NCBI RefSeq assembly: GCF_024323335.1
Contig: NC_066579.1
Location: 2,681,001-2,745,000 of the forward strand
Direction: 5' to 3'
Length of the DNA: 64,000 nucleotides
Source: Lathyrus oleraceus
Lineage: Eukaryota; Streptophyta; Magnoliopsida; Fabales; Fabaceae
The translations under genes were made by a program, and so were the position numbers. This document shows positions 43,344 to 54,110 of the stretch, one piece after another. Position 1 is the first letter of the stretch; each line of letters opens with the position of its first letter. Below the pieces are notes generated by a model. The model was not told the origin of the DNA. It did not search any database and worked only from the letters and a program-made list of their open reading frames with translations.

Positions 43344-44873
43344 CTAAAAAATATACTTAATCGAATCCATCTTGGAAATCAACAAAGTGGTATGAACCAG
43401 CATATACTGCCTCAGTGGGCGAGCAACCCATACCAAAGCACAACAAGTTTTCTCGAGCAATGAATATCTTGTTTCACAGTCGGTAAAATTTTTGCTAAGG
43501 TAGTAAATCGCATGCTCTTTTCGACCAGACTCGTCATGCTGCCCCAATACACACCCCATAGACCCCTCTAGGACCGTCAAGTACAGAATTAACGGTCGTC
43601 CCTCCACCGGAGGCATCGGAATCGGAGGCTCCTGCAAATATTCTTTTATTTTTTCAAATGCCGCTTGGCAATCATTATTCCACCTGACCGTTTGATCCTT
43701 TCTCAACAACTTGAATATAGGTTCGCACGTGGCAGTTAGATGAGATATGAACCGTGAAATGTAGTTCAATCTACCTAAGAAACCACGAACCTCTTTCTCT
43801 GTTCTCGGTTCAGGAATTTCTCGTATTGCTTTTACTTTAGCAGGATCAACCTCGATTCCTCTTTCGCTCACAATAAACCCCAGCAACTTACCGGACCGCA
43901 CCCCGAAAGTGCACTTATTCGGATTCAACCTCAGTCTGAATTGTCTCAACCGATCAAAGAACTTGGCCAGATCCACCAAATGCCCCTCCTCTGTCTGGGA
44001 CTTTACTATCATGTCATCAACATAGCATTCAATTTCATGATGAATCATATCATGAAACAAAGTCACCATAGCCCTCTGATAGGTAGCACCGGCATTCTTG
44101 AGACCGAATGACATCACCTTATAACAAAAAGTGCCCCACGGTGTGATGAACGTTGTTTTCTCCATATCATCTGGCGACATTTTGATTTGATTATAGCCAG
44201 AAAAGCCATCCATGAAGGAAAACACCGAGAATTGAGTTGTATTATCTACCAATACATCGATGTGAGGTAATGGAAAATCATCCTTCGGACTAGCTCTATT
44301 CAGATCCCGGTAGTCCACACACATTCTCACCTTCCCATCCTTCTTCGGGACTGGCACAATATTCGTGACCCAAGGCGGATAATTAGTGACAGCGAGGAAA
44401 CCAGCATCCAACTGCTTCTGAACTTCCTCTTTGATTTTCATGGCCATCTCGGGTCGAGTTCTGCGCAACGTCTGCTTCACTGGAGGACAATCTGCTCTCA
44501 ACGGTAGCTTGTGCACAACAATATCGGTATCCAACCCTGGCATATCTTGATAAGACCAGGCAAAGATATCAACATATTCTTTCAACAAGGCTACCATTCT
44601 GCTCTTAACATTTGCCTCCAAAGCGGCCCCAACTTTCACCTCTTTCCTGACCTCGTCGGTACCCAGATTCACAAGCTCAACCTGCTCCTCGTGCGGCTGA
44701 ATCACCTTCTCCCCTTGTTTCAACAACCTGGCTAATTCCTCCGGCAGTTCACAATCTTCTTCGCCTTCTTCTTCGGCATGATAGATCGGATTGTCGAAGT
44801 CATATGAGGGTGTAACAGGATTGTTACCAATGAGATCCGGAGAAAGATCGCATCTGCATGAATGTTGATTCAT
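43344..44873 (-). CDS. Ogre reverse transcriptase-RNase H (509 aa, open)
   Basis: The frame is uninterrupted from MNQHSCRCDLSPDLIGNNPV to the stop at 43344. RT blocks are WVTNIVPVPKKDGKVRMCVD, FPLPHIDVLVDNTTQFSVFS with FMDGFSGYNQI, VMSFGLKNAGATYQRAMVTL, and the catalytic IECYVDDMIVKS with both Asp residues. The RT-proximal RNase H follows (FEKIKEYLQEPPI..., YYLSKNFTDCETRYSLLEKT). The stop falls just where the reading should go on to KPALTGRVARW, i.e. a nonsense change, so the polyprotein is cut before the second RNase H. Translation probably relies on splicing or readthrough from upstream in intact Ogres. Confidence 0.88.
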   Translation of the reverse strand: MNQHSCRCDLSPDLIGNNPVTPSYDFDNPIYHAEEEGEEDCELPEELARLLKQGEKVIQPHEEQVELVNLGTDEVRKEVKVGAALEANVKSRMVALLKEYVDIFAWSYQDMPGLDTDIVVHKLPLRADCPPVKQTLRRTRPEMAMKIKEEVQKQLDAGFLAVTNYPPWVTNIVPVPKKDGKVRMCVDYRDLNRASPKDDFPLPHIDVLVDNTTQFSVFSFMDGFSGYNQIKMSPDDMEKTTFITPWGTFCYKVMSFGLKNAGATYQRAMVTLFHDMIHHEIECYVDDMIVKSQTEEGHLVDLAKFFDRLRQFRLRLNPNKCTFGVRSGKLLGFIVSERGIEVDPAKVKAIREIPEPRTEKEVRGFLGRLNYISRFISHLTATCEPIFKLLRKDQTVRWNNDCQAAFEKIKEYLQEPPIPMPPVEGRPLILYLTVLEGSMGCVLGQHDESGRKEHAIYYLSKNFTDCETRYSLLEKTCCALVWVARPLRQYMLVHTTLLISKMDSIKYIF

Positions 44874-45225
44874 GCATTGCTTTAGAACCGGAGCAAATCA
44901 AATTAAAAGGAAAATGAAAACAAACATTGCCATTTTTATTTTTGTTTTTATTAAACTGCAAAAATAAATGAAAAACAGAGAACGCCGCTTTTAATGAAAA
45001 ACATCCCTTTATTTATGATGCAAATATTGCAAAATGAAACATGAGGTGGCCCTTACAATGAACCATTACGTTTCGGGCAAAACGTATGGCTTTCATGCAA
45101 ACAGAATTGAAAAACATAAATATTACTCTTCACGATGAGTGACAGTGATGATCTTTGAGGCCTTCCAGTTCCCTGGTACGCACGATTTTATCCACGAGTC
45201 AAGCTCGCAGTCACTGTCAATCTCT
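44874..45225 (-). other. Ogre pro-RT junction with probable intron
   Basis: On the minus strand a short coding-like stub (EIDSDCELDSW..., WKASKIITVTH) ends at a stop near 45124. AT-rich DNA follows, containing a possible donor (ATT|GTAAGGGCC, about 45057) and a possible acceptor (ATTCATGCAG, about 44853-44862) before RT. Ogre elements are known to splice an intron between pro and RT; the sites proposed here are inference. Confidence 0.45.
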
Positions 45226-45417
45226 TCACCCACCGCACAGGCGTGACCTGGATCCAGCATTCCAGCACTGATGAACGTGAACGGTTCTCTCCAACCTCTC
45301 AGCGATTGCTTTCTGCCCCAAGGCGAACCCTTGCATAGTACTGATCAACTCTCCCATCATCTCTTTCAATTCAAGAATGTCGGCGTTGGGTGGATTCATC
45401 ATTCCTGAGTCAATCAA
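45226..45417 (-). pseudogene. Ogre gag stub
   Basis: Only about 63 codons remain, beginning MIDSGMMNPPNADILELKEM with GELISTMQGFALGQKAIAER, which resembles the N-terminus of Ogre gag. The reading then falls into a junction near 45235, after which pro-end sequence follows. Most of gag and all of the protease core are therefore missing. Confidence 0.65.
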
Positions 45418-45935
45418 ACATGTTAGAAACTGACACCTGCAAAACAGAAGACAGGTTATTATGACTCACGCATGAATGCAATGTCTATCCATATGAGGAA
45501 CATTATGTCTTTTGATCCTGGTTTCATCGAGATAGATAATAATCCGACAGCACCATTTTGACATCAATCATCTAGCTTCACCATACAGAGCAGAGAATTA
45601 TGATTTAGCAAAGATATCACCCGACCATGTGTGTGCTATGTGAGTGCATACAGGAAAGCAAATAAAGCTTGAAGATCAATCACTGAATGATGACAATCAC
45701 TGTATATCAAGAGTGCACAATACGTGCAAAAGTCATACATCAAGTCTGATACAAATCAAATACAATTCTCCAGAATCAAAAAGAAAATACAAGCAAGTGA
45801 ATTCCGTCAACAGGCCTGACGGTAATCCAACGCAATAACAACAAAAGTCTACACTGAAGAAGGTCCCCCAGACGGCTCTGCATCATCAACCATCTTGGTA
45901 AACTTCACAGCAAACCTGAGCTCAGTGTTCTCCTG

Positions 45936-47561
45936 CTACAGTCTTCCCACTTCCTTCTGGTGAATCTTCATCTGTCGGAAATAATGATCCCTCTCAGCAA
46001 GATAGTAATCTCTCTCAGCAATAATCTTCGCTTTCTCCGCTTTCCATTCTGTGGTAAGGACTTTGGCTCTAGCTTCCCTCTGATTCTTCACAAGGATCTG
46101 CCTCCTCTTCTCATCCTTAATGACCTTCAAAGTTCTAGCTAACTTCTCCTTGGTAATGTCGTGCTCCTTTGTAGATGACTCCAACGCTTGGCTGATCTTG
46201 CGGTAATAAGCAGTGTCTATCTCAAAGCGCTTCACCTCAATGGCATGCCTCTTATCCTGGTCTTCTATTTTCCCTTTGATTTCCTGATTAGCCATTTGGA
46301 TTCTAGCAACACTCATCTCCAACTCAGTCTTCTCTGCCTGCAACTGATCCCTCTCCCTCTTCATCTCAAGAAACCCTTCCATGCTGACAGAAGAACATGG
46401 CCCCTCAATCAAGGGACACCAAGGATCACCCCCAGGAAATGGCAGATGTGTGAGCTCAATCCTCTTCCTAAGCCAATCATCAAACGGAGGAAAAGACCTG
46501 CTATTAACCTTACCAAAAGGAACCTTGCCCTTCCTCTGAATGTCACGCCACTCATCAGACACTTGCCTTAACTTTGACTGATTACCCTCAATTGGGAAGT
46601 AAAAAGACTCCTGAATCTCTCGCCCGAGAGGAGGACCCTCCACAACAAACCCCATTTGTCTCCTAAAAAGCACAGGGTTGTAATTAATGCAACCTTGAAC
46701 TCCTATAAGAGGCACATTGGGAAGACTGCCACAACTGTAAATGAAATCTCGTCCAGCCATACCGTTGTGAGTCCAAGCTATGTCCTTGGCTCGCAAACCC
46801 ATTAACCTGATTGACCATTTGACAGTAGGATCCAGAAAGACAAAGGCACCTCTGGAAGGCAAATACCCCATGAACCATTTGTACAACAGCTGAGCACAAC
46901 ATCGGTTCAATCCCCCATGCCGCTTCTCATTCCGATTATGGACCGAGTAATAGACATCTCCAACCAGGGTAGGAATGGGATTCCTCTGCACAAACAACCG
47001 GATAGCATTAATATCTACAAAGTTCTTCTGATTAGGGAACATGATAATTCCATGGATGCTGACAGCAAGCAAAGCACAAACGGCCCTCCAATTACCCAAC
47101 ACAGCATGCTCCTTGGCCTTAGCCACCAAGAAACTCAGATGAAAACCGGGCAACTTTCCTTTCTCCTTCAAACCCCCTTTAGTCACCTCTGGGCTCAAAT
47201 AAAGAGCACGAGAGATCTCAACAACAACAGGTTCTTCCTTAGTGACATAGAAAGGAATCTGGTTCCTGACCTGAATACCCAGGATGCTGGCATAGTCCTC
47301 CATCAAAGGCCCCAACAAGTAATCCGGGAACACAAAGCATCTCAAACCCGGGTCATAAAACTGGAGAAGAGTATGGATGGCACTCCTATCTGTATCTGTG
47401 AGCCTGAAAACCAACTTCAGAATACCCCCATAAGTCTCACGGAACATCCCCACACGGTCAGGTGTAATCAATGTTATCATATCTTTCAGTACACCAATCT
47501 CTGGGTCGAAGAAACTGTAGACGACGTCATCTTTCAAGCCGGTCCTCATGTCTGGAGCCAA
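45936..47561 (-). CDS. Ogre ORF1 protein (541 aa), upstream of gag
   Basis: The frame is open from MAPDMRTGLKDDVVYSFFDP to a stop at 45936. The first two thirds are globular, with FYDPGLRCFVFPDYLLGPLM and WRAVCALLAVSIHGIIMFPN, resembling the DUF7745-type domain of many legume proteins (name from memory). The last third (about residues 405-541) is a strongly charged coiled coil (EMKRERDQLQAEKTELEMSV...). ORF1 distinguishes Ogre from other Tat elements; its function is unknown, and a structural or RNA-handling role has only been guessed. It is the best preserved frame of this element together with RT. Confidence 0.8.
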   Translation of the reverse strand: MAPDMRTGLKDDVVYSFFDPEIGVLKDMITLITPDRVGMFRETYGGILKLVFRLTDTDRSAIHTLLQFYDPGLRCFVFPDYLLGPLMEDYASILGIQVRNQIPFYVTKEEPVVVEISRALYLSPEVTKGGLKEKGKLPGFHLSFLVAKAKEHAVLGNWRAVCALLAVSIHGIIMFPNQKNFVDINAIRLFVQRNPIPTLVGDVYYSVHNRNEKRHGGLNRCCAQLLYKWFMGYLPSRGAFVFLDPTVKWSIRLMGLRAKDIAWTHNGMAGRDFIYSCGSLPNVPLIGVQGCINYNPVLFRRQMGFVVEGPPLGREIQESFYFPIEGNQSKLRQVSDEWRDIQRKGKVPFGKVNSRSFPPFDDWLRKRIELTHLPFPGGDPWCPLIEGPCSSVSMEGFLEMKRERDQLQAEKTELEMSVARIQMANQEIKGKIEDQDKRHAIEVKRFEIDTAYYRKISQALESSTKEHDITKEKLARTLKVIKDEKRRQILVKNQREARAKVLTTEWKAEKAKIIAERDYYLAERDHYFRQMKIHQKEVGRL

Positions 47562-48573
47562 AGAAGTCTCTCAACCAGAATCTCAATCAAGAATGTCCCC
47601 TGCATATGGATAAACATGAGTTAGATGCGGATAAATGCAAAATGAGAATGATGCTGATGCATGAATGCAATGCACTGTGCCATCCTCCAAGTCATCTGAA
47701 CATCCACTGCACTGAAACCCTGGTCTCTGAACTGATCACAACCATCTGAGGTACTGAGTAACCAGAAATCCAACTCAGGGTTCCGAAATAAACGGAACAG
47801 ATATGTCACCATCATCGCTGGAGAACCATTGATCTGATAACAACACCAAATCATCTGTACCAACCCAGGGAGTCCTGAAATAAACGGATCCCCACTGATA
47901 AATACCACGGACAGAACTCCGGCATCTCAGAAATAAGTCCATAAATCCGACTTATAAATAGGACCCAATAGTCACCATCAGAAAGTCACCACCAGAACAT
48001 GCATCTGTAAGATCAACCCTCCCCTCACAGGTGAATTCTAACAAGGTCATCCTAAGGCGGATAATGGTCTCGACAATCGGACAAGATACTCAACGGGTTT
48101 GCCCTTTCGGGTGTGTCGCTGCAGCTCTCATAAGATCGTCTAAACCAAAGATCCGGGAAAGAACGGTCACCGAAGTCAACAGCTCAGATGAGGTAACCCA
48201 ACCAAAGTGGATACTCCACAAAGGAAGAGCACTCTCAAATGAACCTCGTCCGGCTTGTGGTATGTCACATCGCCAAAAACATGTTGACCTAACATGAGAG
48301 GCAACATGAGACCACGCTAATCCTAGATGTATACTCGGGCCTGGATTTTAGCCCCACTCAGAACACCCACCCCAAATCAGAGGAACCAACCTGTACAGAA
48401 TCCAGTACAATGATAATATGATGCATGCAAACACATATGCAAATATATGCAATCACAGTATAATAATCATAAATGCAATAAATAAAGCAGTAAAAGCAAC
48501 CAAAACTATCCTAGAGAGCGCTAGGATTGACTCGCTTAGGGAAGATGGACCAGCCAGAGGTCAACTTCTATGG
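47562..48573 (-). other. Ogre 5' untranslated region
   Basis: It lies between the primer site and ORF1 on the minus strand. No coding sequence recognised; long leaders are normal for Ogre. Confidence 0.6.
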
Positions 48574-48591
48574 TCCCCAGCAGAGTCGCCA
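48574..48591 (-). other. Ogre primer binding site, tRNA-Arg type
   Basis: The minus strand reads TGGCGACTCTGCTGGGGA, two bases after the 5' LTR end. This is the known Ogre site, complementary to a tRNA-Arg 3' end. It proves the minus orientation. Confidence 0.9.
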
Positions 48592-48593
48592 GC

Positions 48594-51500
48594 TGGCGCA
48601 ACGCGAAAAACAACCGGCGGGAAAAAACAAAACAACAGAGCCGCCACCGTGCGTTATTTATCCCAAAGAAGGGAAAGGAAACGCTCGAAGTAAACCTGGA
48701 AAGGAAATGGTCTTACGACCGGAGATTCCAAGGTACGGGAGTCGGTTACGCAAGGGGAAGGTATTAGCACCCCTCACGTCCGTCGTACTCGACGTGATCC
48801 ATGCTCAAAAGAATAGAATAAGGTTGCTGAATAACTGCTCAAAGAATACACACAAATTGGAATAAACATGCGAAAGAAGATGGAGGAAGGTGACTCGGCA
48901 GGATGTCGCATCCTGGGCCTACGTAGTTTGTCAGACACAAACATCAGAGTCGACGTAGTTCTGGGATACAGGAAACGGGCTCGCTAGGACATCGCATCCT
49001 ATGCCTACGTATCTCATCTAGAATGAGAATCAGAGCTACCGTAGTTCGGCTAACGCACGCCGAAACAAAACACAACACAAAGACGTTGAGACGTCAAAAG
49101 AAACTCGCAAATGGAAACAGAATGCCAATGGATGGTCTTACGTCCAACTCCGAACACACAAATGCAAACAAGAAACCGAATGCCAATTGCTGGGCTTACA
49201 TCAGACTCCACAAAACAAACAAACACACACAGGAAACCGAATGCCAATCGCTGGACTTACATCAGACTCCAAGGACACCACAAATAGGAAACGGAATGCC
49301 AATCGCTGGGCTTACATCCAACTCCTAACACACACAAAAAGGTTATCAAACAGACAAGCTAATAGGGAGTCTGGAACTCGAGCCTAATAGCTGTCAAGAA
49401 AAACACATGCAAAAAAGAAAAGGGCGCCCGGAGAGATCTCGCACGATCTCCTGCCTACGTACCTCATCTGGTATGAGGATCAGGGCGACGTAATTCCTCT
49501 TAACAGGGGAGAAACTTTCTCCTAACCAGAGACCAAGGGAATAACGGACTAAAAGGGAGACTGACTCGAGCCTAATAGTCATCATGCAAATTATAACCCT
49601 AGGTTGAGGTCTCTAACAAGAGTTTGACTCACACGGGCAGTGAGTCAACTCAAGTCTATTTCTACGTACGTTCAACTTCCTCGAAAGTTGATCATACGAC
49701 TCCTACAGAAAGGAGATGAGAAGCAAAAGCAGATAGACATCAAAAGCAATCTCACACGCTATATGCAAACAAGTGGCTCATACAAGGTTGGGCCTTAGTC
49801 AAGGGGTCATATCAACCTCGACAAACAAGCCAACACTGGAAAGGGTGTCTGAGGCTCTTAACCACTGACATTGACCGTCAGGGTGAGCAGATGAAATGGG
49901 AGATGAGGGTTGGACCTCACAGCTCTTAACCCGAGCCTGGGTGAGCTTGAATCAAAGAATGTGCGGGAGTCCAGAATGAGGGACCCTATTCCACCTGACT
50001 GACTCAACAAGATTTTGGGTGTTTATTCAAAATGCATCAGCACGTAGTGCGAGCAAGATGAAAGACTCAACTGAATAGCAGGGGATGGATTGCACATCCC
50101 TTCTATCTGCCAATGCCTCTTCACTTAGGAGGTCTTTACATGTAACCATGCCTCATTGAGGTCTTTAGCACAAAATTAAACAATCAAGAACATGGCCTCT
50201 TAAGGAGGGCTTCAGACAGGTGCCTGCCAAAGATAGCAGGTCTTCCAGACTACATGGAGTTCAAGAGATTACCTAAGTGGTATGCCAACCACAAGCAAAG
50301 CAAAGCAACTCAAATAATGAGTTAAAGAGGCTAAAGTACCTGGAATGGCAGTGATCAAAACAGTGAGTTCAAGGCCTCCAAAGTGTGTGAATCCACTCTT
50401 TAACTCTTGTTATGAAGCTTTGTGAATGAATTGAGGCTTGGAGATGCTTGGATCTAGCTCAATTTGAACTTGCCATTGATGTGTTCATATGCTTGACATG
50501 CTTCAAACCTTGCTCAAATTCCACAAAAAATGGATGATTCATGCTCCAAACTTCATGATGATGATGGATCTATCAAGAAAATGTGTGGTTGTGTGGAGAA
50601 AATTTGAATTTGAGATGAGAGAAATTTTGGAGGGAAAATGAGATCTAGATCTAGAATTTGGGATTATGAACAATTCTGTTAGGGTTTGCCTTATATACTC
50701 AGTCCTAATCACATCCTAATTAGAATTAAGCATGGTTTAGTTGAGATTAAGCAAAAATAAGGTGTATGAAAAATTTTGGAAAATTGGTGGTGCCATGCAA
50801 ATGTACACGTGAACAGTAGCAAATGGATGATCAAATTCACTTAAAATCTTCCAATGAACACAATGGCAATGGTATTTTGTTCATATGATGCACCAATTTC
50901 AAATTTTCAAATTTCCCTCCAAAATGGTCTTGAATGGGCAAATGATTATATAATGAAATTTCATGCAATGCCATGAATGATTTGGAAAATATAGGTCATA
51001 AGGAGCAAAGTGCAAAAAGAGGCACTCAATTTGGAGCTTTAGATCAAAAGTGATGGCCTTTTGAAGTTTCAAGCACACTTGGCAATGATTTGATCATATC
51101 TCCTCAACCATTCATCAGATGCTCATGATCTTGGACTTTTTGGAAATGGGAGAGAAAGATCTTCAACTTTCATGTTGGACAAAATTTCATTTGAAGATTC
51201 CTTGATGATGTAAAATCAAGTTGAATTTGAACCAAAAACTTTCTATTTTTGGAAACTTCCAATTACAGGTCACTTTCCATTTTTGGAAACTTTTGATCTG
51301 ACCTCAAATTCTTCAAGATATATGTTTATAATGACAAATGAACCTCTTTTGAACATGAATGAGATGTTGAAACTCATTTCTCCACCTCATAGCCCTCAGT
51401 TGACTTTCTGTTGACTTTCTAGGTCCTCAGATGACCTAACCATGCTCTGATCAGCTTGAGCCTCAACCACTTGAGGAATTAGCTCCAAAATGACACCCTA

Positions 51501-51950
51501 GCTCAAATAAGCTCAACATAATGATCATATGATCCTCATCCCAATAGAATCCTCCTCTCCTTGAGAATCTCTGACTGAAAGAAAGCAATTGATTAGGGTT
51601 GACCAGAGGTCAAAACCCTAATCCCAAGGAACCTGAGCATGAATTCTGAAACCTTTGATAAGGACATGACCATGATGATAATGATGTATCCTTGCAACCA
51701 AGATAATGCTCAACCTCCTTTAAGAACCAAGAAAACCCTAATTGAAGCACAAACCATCAGATAGTTGGTGATCAATTCAATAAGACCCTCAGGCTTGAAC
51801 CATACAACTTCTCCATCTCTGACAAGACCTTAGAGGATGACTTGTTTATTTTCACATGATATGCAATATGAAATGACTAATGCCCTAAATATGAAATGCA
51901 ATATGCTAAGCTAGTCCCAAGAAGAGGAGGGCAAATTTTGAGGTGTTACA
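48594..51950 (-). repeat. 5' LTR of the Ogre element, 3357 bp
   Basis: Minus-strand start at 51950. No length difference from the other LTR. TATATAAG at 50690-50697 (minus) is the likely promoter driving transcription toward ORF1. The CTGAG duplication follows at 51951. Confidence 0.93.
50690..50697 (-). promoter_or_regulatory. TATA-like box in the Ogre 5' LTR
   Basis: TATATAAG on the minus strand, conserved in both LTRs. It leaves a long R/U5 of about 2 kb, as is usual in Ogre. Confidence 0.45.
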
Positions 51951-51955
51951 CTGAG

Positions 51956-52540
51956 CTAGTGTCGGTGAACTTGATGCAGGCGTTGTCGTCATCATCGCAG
52001 GTCACAACTGATCAGTCTGGTGCTGGTATGGAGTCGTTGCCTCTTGGAACTAGCCATGCCACTGCAAATGCTGAGAGTCATGGTTACCACTCAATAGGTG
52101 GTCGTTTTGGCCGTGGCGGTGGCAGATTTGGTCGTGGAGGAGGTCGTTTTGGCAAAACTCAATGTCAGATTTGTCACAAATCTGAACATGATGCCTCTAT
52201 CTGTTATCACAGATATTCTAATTCCAATGCTCTTTCGTTCTCGCCTCAAATAGTTTCCTTCAATTCTTCCATGATGACTGCACGACCTATGTATCAACCT
52301 TCATTTGGTTATGCTGCTCATAGGCCAACTCCTCCTCGATCTCCTATACCTCAAGCTTTTCTCATTGGTTCAGATCCTAATTTCAACAATCAATGGTGGT
52401 ATCCGGATTCAGGTGCGTCTCACCATTTTACACCTGATGCTTCAAATCTGTCTGACTCTATCTCATTGCCTATCAACTTTGTAGGCTCTATGCAATTTCC
52501 ATTACCAAACTATCCTCACATATATCTCACCCCAACAAAT
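51956..52540 (+). pseudogene. copia A gag C-terminus and protease
   Basis: It resumes directly after the Ogre target duplication with LVSVNLMQA, continuing the gag sense from 35479. A Gly/Arg-rich stretch (GGRFGRGGGRFGRGGGRFGK) leads to the zinc knuckle CQICHKSEHDASIC, a CX2CX4HX4C with Asp-Ala spacing. The protease block WWYPDSGASHHFTPDASNLS follows with an intact D-S-G-A. Coding sense ends shortly after SISLP; integrase and RT are gone. Confidence 0.88.
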
Positions 52541-52905
52541 GGTATCATGAGCCTTTGGTTCGAGAAATGGACCAACTTACTTGTATCGAAAGTCAAACGG
52601 CGCCAGTGTGGTGAATAAGAAACGTCCCATTGAAGAGTGTCAACAACGCCAGTGTGGTGAATAAGAAACGTTCCGTGCAGTACAAGAGTCTATGGAAGTA
52701 AGAAGAGCTTTCACTTGAGGGGGAGAATTATGGAATCACACTTGAGGGGGAGTGTTGAAAATGTATCAAGTGTGAGTAGTGTGGATAATAGTCCCACATT
52801 GGTTGAAAACGTGGAGACTTAAGCATTTATAAGTGAGAGAACCCACCCACCTATCACCTTAAGGTTTTAGGTGAATATGTGGTGTGTCTCTCACAAAGGT
52901 GTTGC
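52520..52905 (+). mobile_element. small LTR-retroelement remnant (TRIM- or copia-like)
   Basis: 'ctcaccccaacaaatggtatcatgagcc' holds an initiator-Met type primer site (TGGTATCATGAGCC, about 52540). About 210 bases later comes a purine tract (cttgagggggag, with a first copy of it nearby) abutting TGTTGAAAATG. From there to about 52905 a 153-bp LTR-like stretch contains TTATAAGTGAG and ends ctctcaca. The 5' LTR is mostly missing. Its place coincides with the lost integrase-RT of copia A. The left border and TSD are not resolved. Confidence 0.5.
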
Positions 52906-52919
52906 TCTAAAAGAAGAAG

Positions 52920-53372
52920 TCTCACAATGTTCAATGCTCTAATATTGTGTCTTGGTGGTCTAAAAAGAAACAGTTGGTTATTGGGTCATGTGCAGAGGCA
53001 GAATACAAAAGTATGGCTCTACTTGCTGTAGAAATACTTTGGGTGCAGTCCCTTCTCAAAGAACTACACTGTAAGTTTCAAACTCCAAAGATTCTGTGTG
53101 ACAATCTCAGTACAGTCACACTTTCCCATAATCCTATTCTGCATAACAGGACTAAACATATGGAGTTGGATATATTCTTTGTGAGAGAAAAGGTGCTAAA
53201 TAAGAGTCTTATTGTGCCTCATGTTCCTGCTCAGGACCAGTGGGCATATGTTTTAACTAAACCATTATCTGCAGTGAAATTTCTTGCTCTAAGTGATAAG
53301 CTTAGGTTATTCAACAAGCAAAACTTGATTGACACACCATTGATTGACACACCCTCCACTTCTAAGGGGGGA
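52920..53372 (+). pseudogene. copia A RNase H and polypurine tract
   Basis: SWWSKKKQLVIGSCAEAEYK (catalytic Glu region), ILCDNLSTVTLSHNPILHNR (Asp), TKHMELDIFFVREKV and WAYVLTKPLS, the usual end of copia RNase H. The frame (52947-53375) is intact. The purine tract tctaagggggga lies at the LTR border. Confidence 0.88.
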
Positions 53373-53618
53373 TGATATAGTATTATATTAGTTAGCATTC
53401 TGTATTATTATAGTGTTGAGCTATAATAGTTAGTGACCGATGTAATAGTTAGTTACAACATGCTGAGCTGTAATAGTTAGTGACAACTGTAATAGTGACA
53501 GTTGTAATAGTTAGTTACAACATTCTTTCTATATAAGTAGAATCATTGTATCTCATTTGTACTGAATACAATATATGAAATTCTAACATAATTCTAACTG
53601 ATTTCTCAGATTCTATCA
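53373..53618 (+). repeat. 3' LTR of copia A, 246 bp
   Basis: Same borders as the 5' LTR. It is longer by one extra 'aatagtgacagttgt' type unit of its internal repeats. ATACT follows. Confidence 0.9.
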
Positions 53619-54110
53619 ATACTGAAGTAGCAATTGTTTCACCCCACAATTGCTTAGGCAAATTCTTCTCCTTCAGCATGCTCATTGTCATGTTAAACAG
53701 AATTCTATTTATCCTTTTATCAAGACCATTATGTTGTGGAGTGTATGAAGCAGTTACATCATGCTCAATTCCATGTTCCTTACAAAACTTCTTGAACTCT
53801 ATTGAGTTAAACTCACCTCTACCATCAATTCCGAGGATCTTCAACCTTTGTTCACTTTGATTTTCAGCCTTCACTTTGAACATGTGTAACTCAAAAAACA
53901 CCTCATGTTTGAATTTAATGAGTACTACCCATGTCATTCTTGTGAACTCATCCACAAATGACACAAAGTATGTGTTCTCTCCAAGTGAAGGTACCTCAAA
54001 TGAACCACATACATCAGAATGCACCACACCAAAGCATAAGTTGTTATTGAAGGCATTTCTGATGAGAATGGAAATCTTGTTTACTTGTCTCTCATGCATA
54101 TATCATATAA
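53619..54110 (-). pseudogene. copia B integrase core
   Basis: The minus-strand frame reads VHSDVCGSFEVPSLGENTYF (first Asp region), FVDEFTRMTWVVLIKFK, LGIDGRGEFNSIEFKKF (second Asp; usually T-D-x-G-x-E-F, here I-D-G-R-G), and HDVTASYTPQHNGLDKRINR, where the catalytic Glu (N-G-V-x-E-R) is altered to D-K-R. So it was probably inactive before copia A split it. It continues at 34542. Confidence 0.82.

Larger units (their letters stand above)
35480..51950 (-). mobile_element. Ogre-type Ty3/gypsy (Tat lineage) element, 16,471 bp, gag-pro deleted
   Basis: Both LTRs are 3357 bp. Read on the minus strand they start TGTAACACCTC and end GTTGCG(C/A)CA. A perfect 5-bp target duplication CTGAG flanks the element (35475-35479 and 51951-51955). 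On the minus strand the order is LTR, tRNA-Arg primer site, a long ORF1, a gag stub, RT, RNase H, archaeal-type RNase H, integrase, then a 2.5-kb 3'UTR with tandem repeats, and LTR. ORF1 and the Arg primer are Ogre hallmarks. About 55 differences between LTRs were counted by eye (about 1.6%). Confidence 0.93.
34543..53618 (+). mobile_element. Ty1/copia element A, containing a nested Ogre
   Basis: The LTRs are short (231 and 246 bp), begin TGATA and end ATCA. A perfect 5-bp target duplication ATACT (34538-34542 and 53619-53623) lies within the integrase of copia B. The tRNA-iMet primer site follows the 5' LTR. Present are gag (split by Ogre), protease and RNase H. Integrase and RT have been lost, and a small LTR-like sequence sits at that place (52530-52905). 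Confidence 0.92.

Noticed and set aside
46917..47624. 235-codon plus-strand frame opposite Ogre ORF1
   Set aside because: Antisense shadow of a long, compositionally biased ORF; no promoter or motif.
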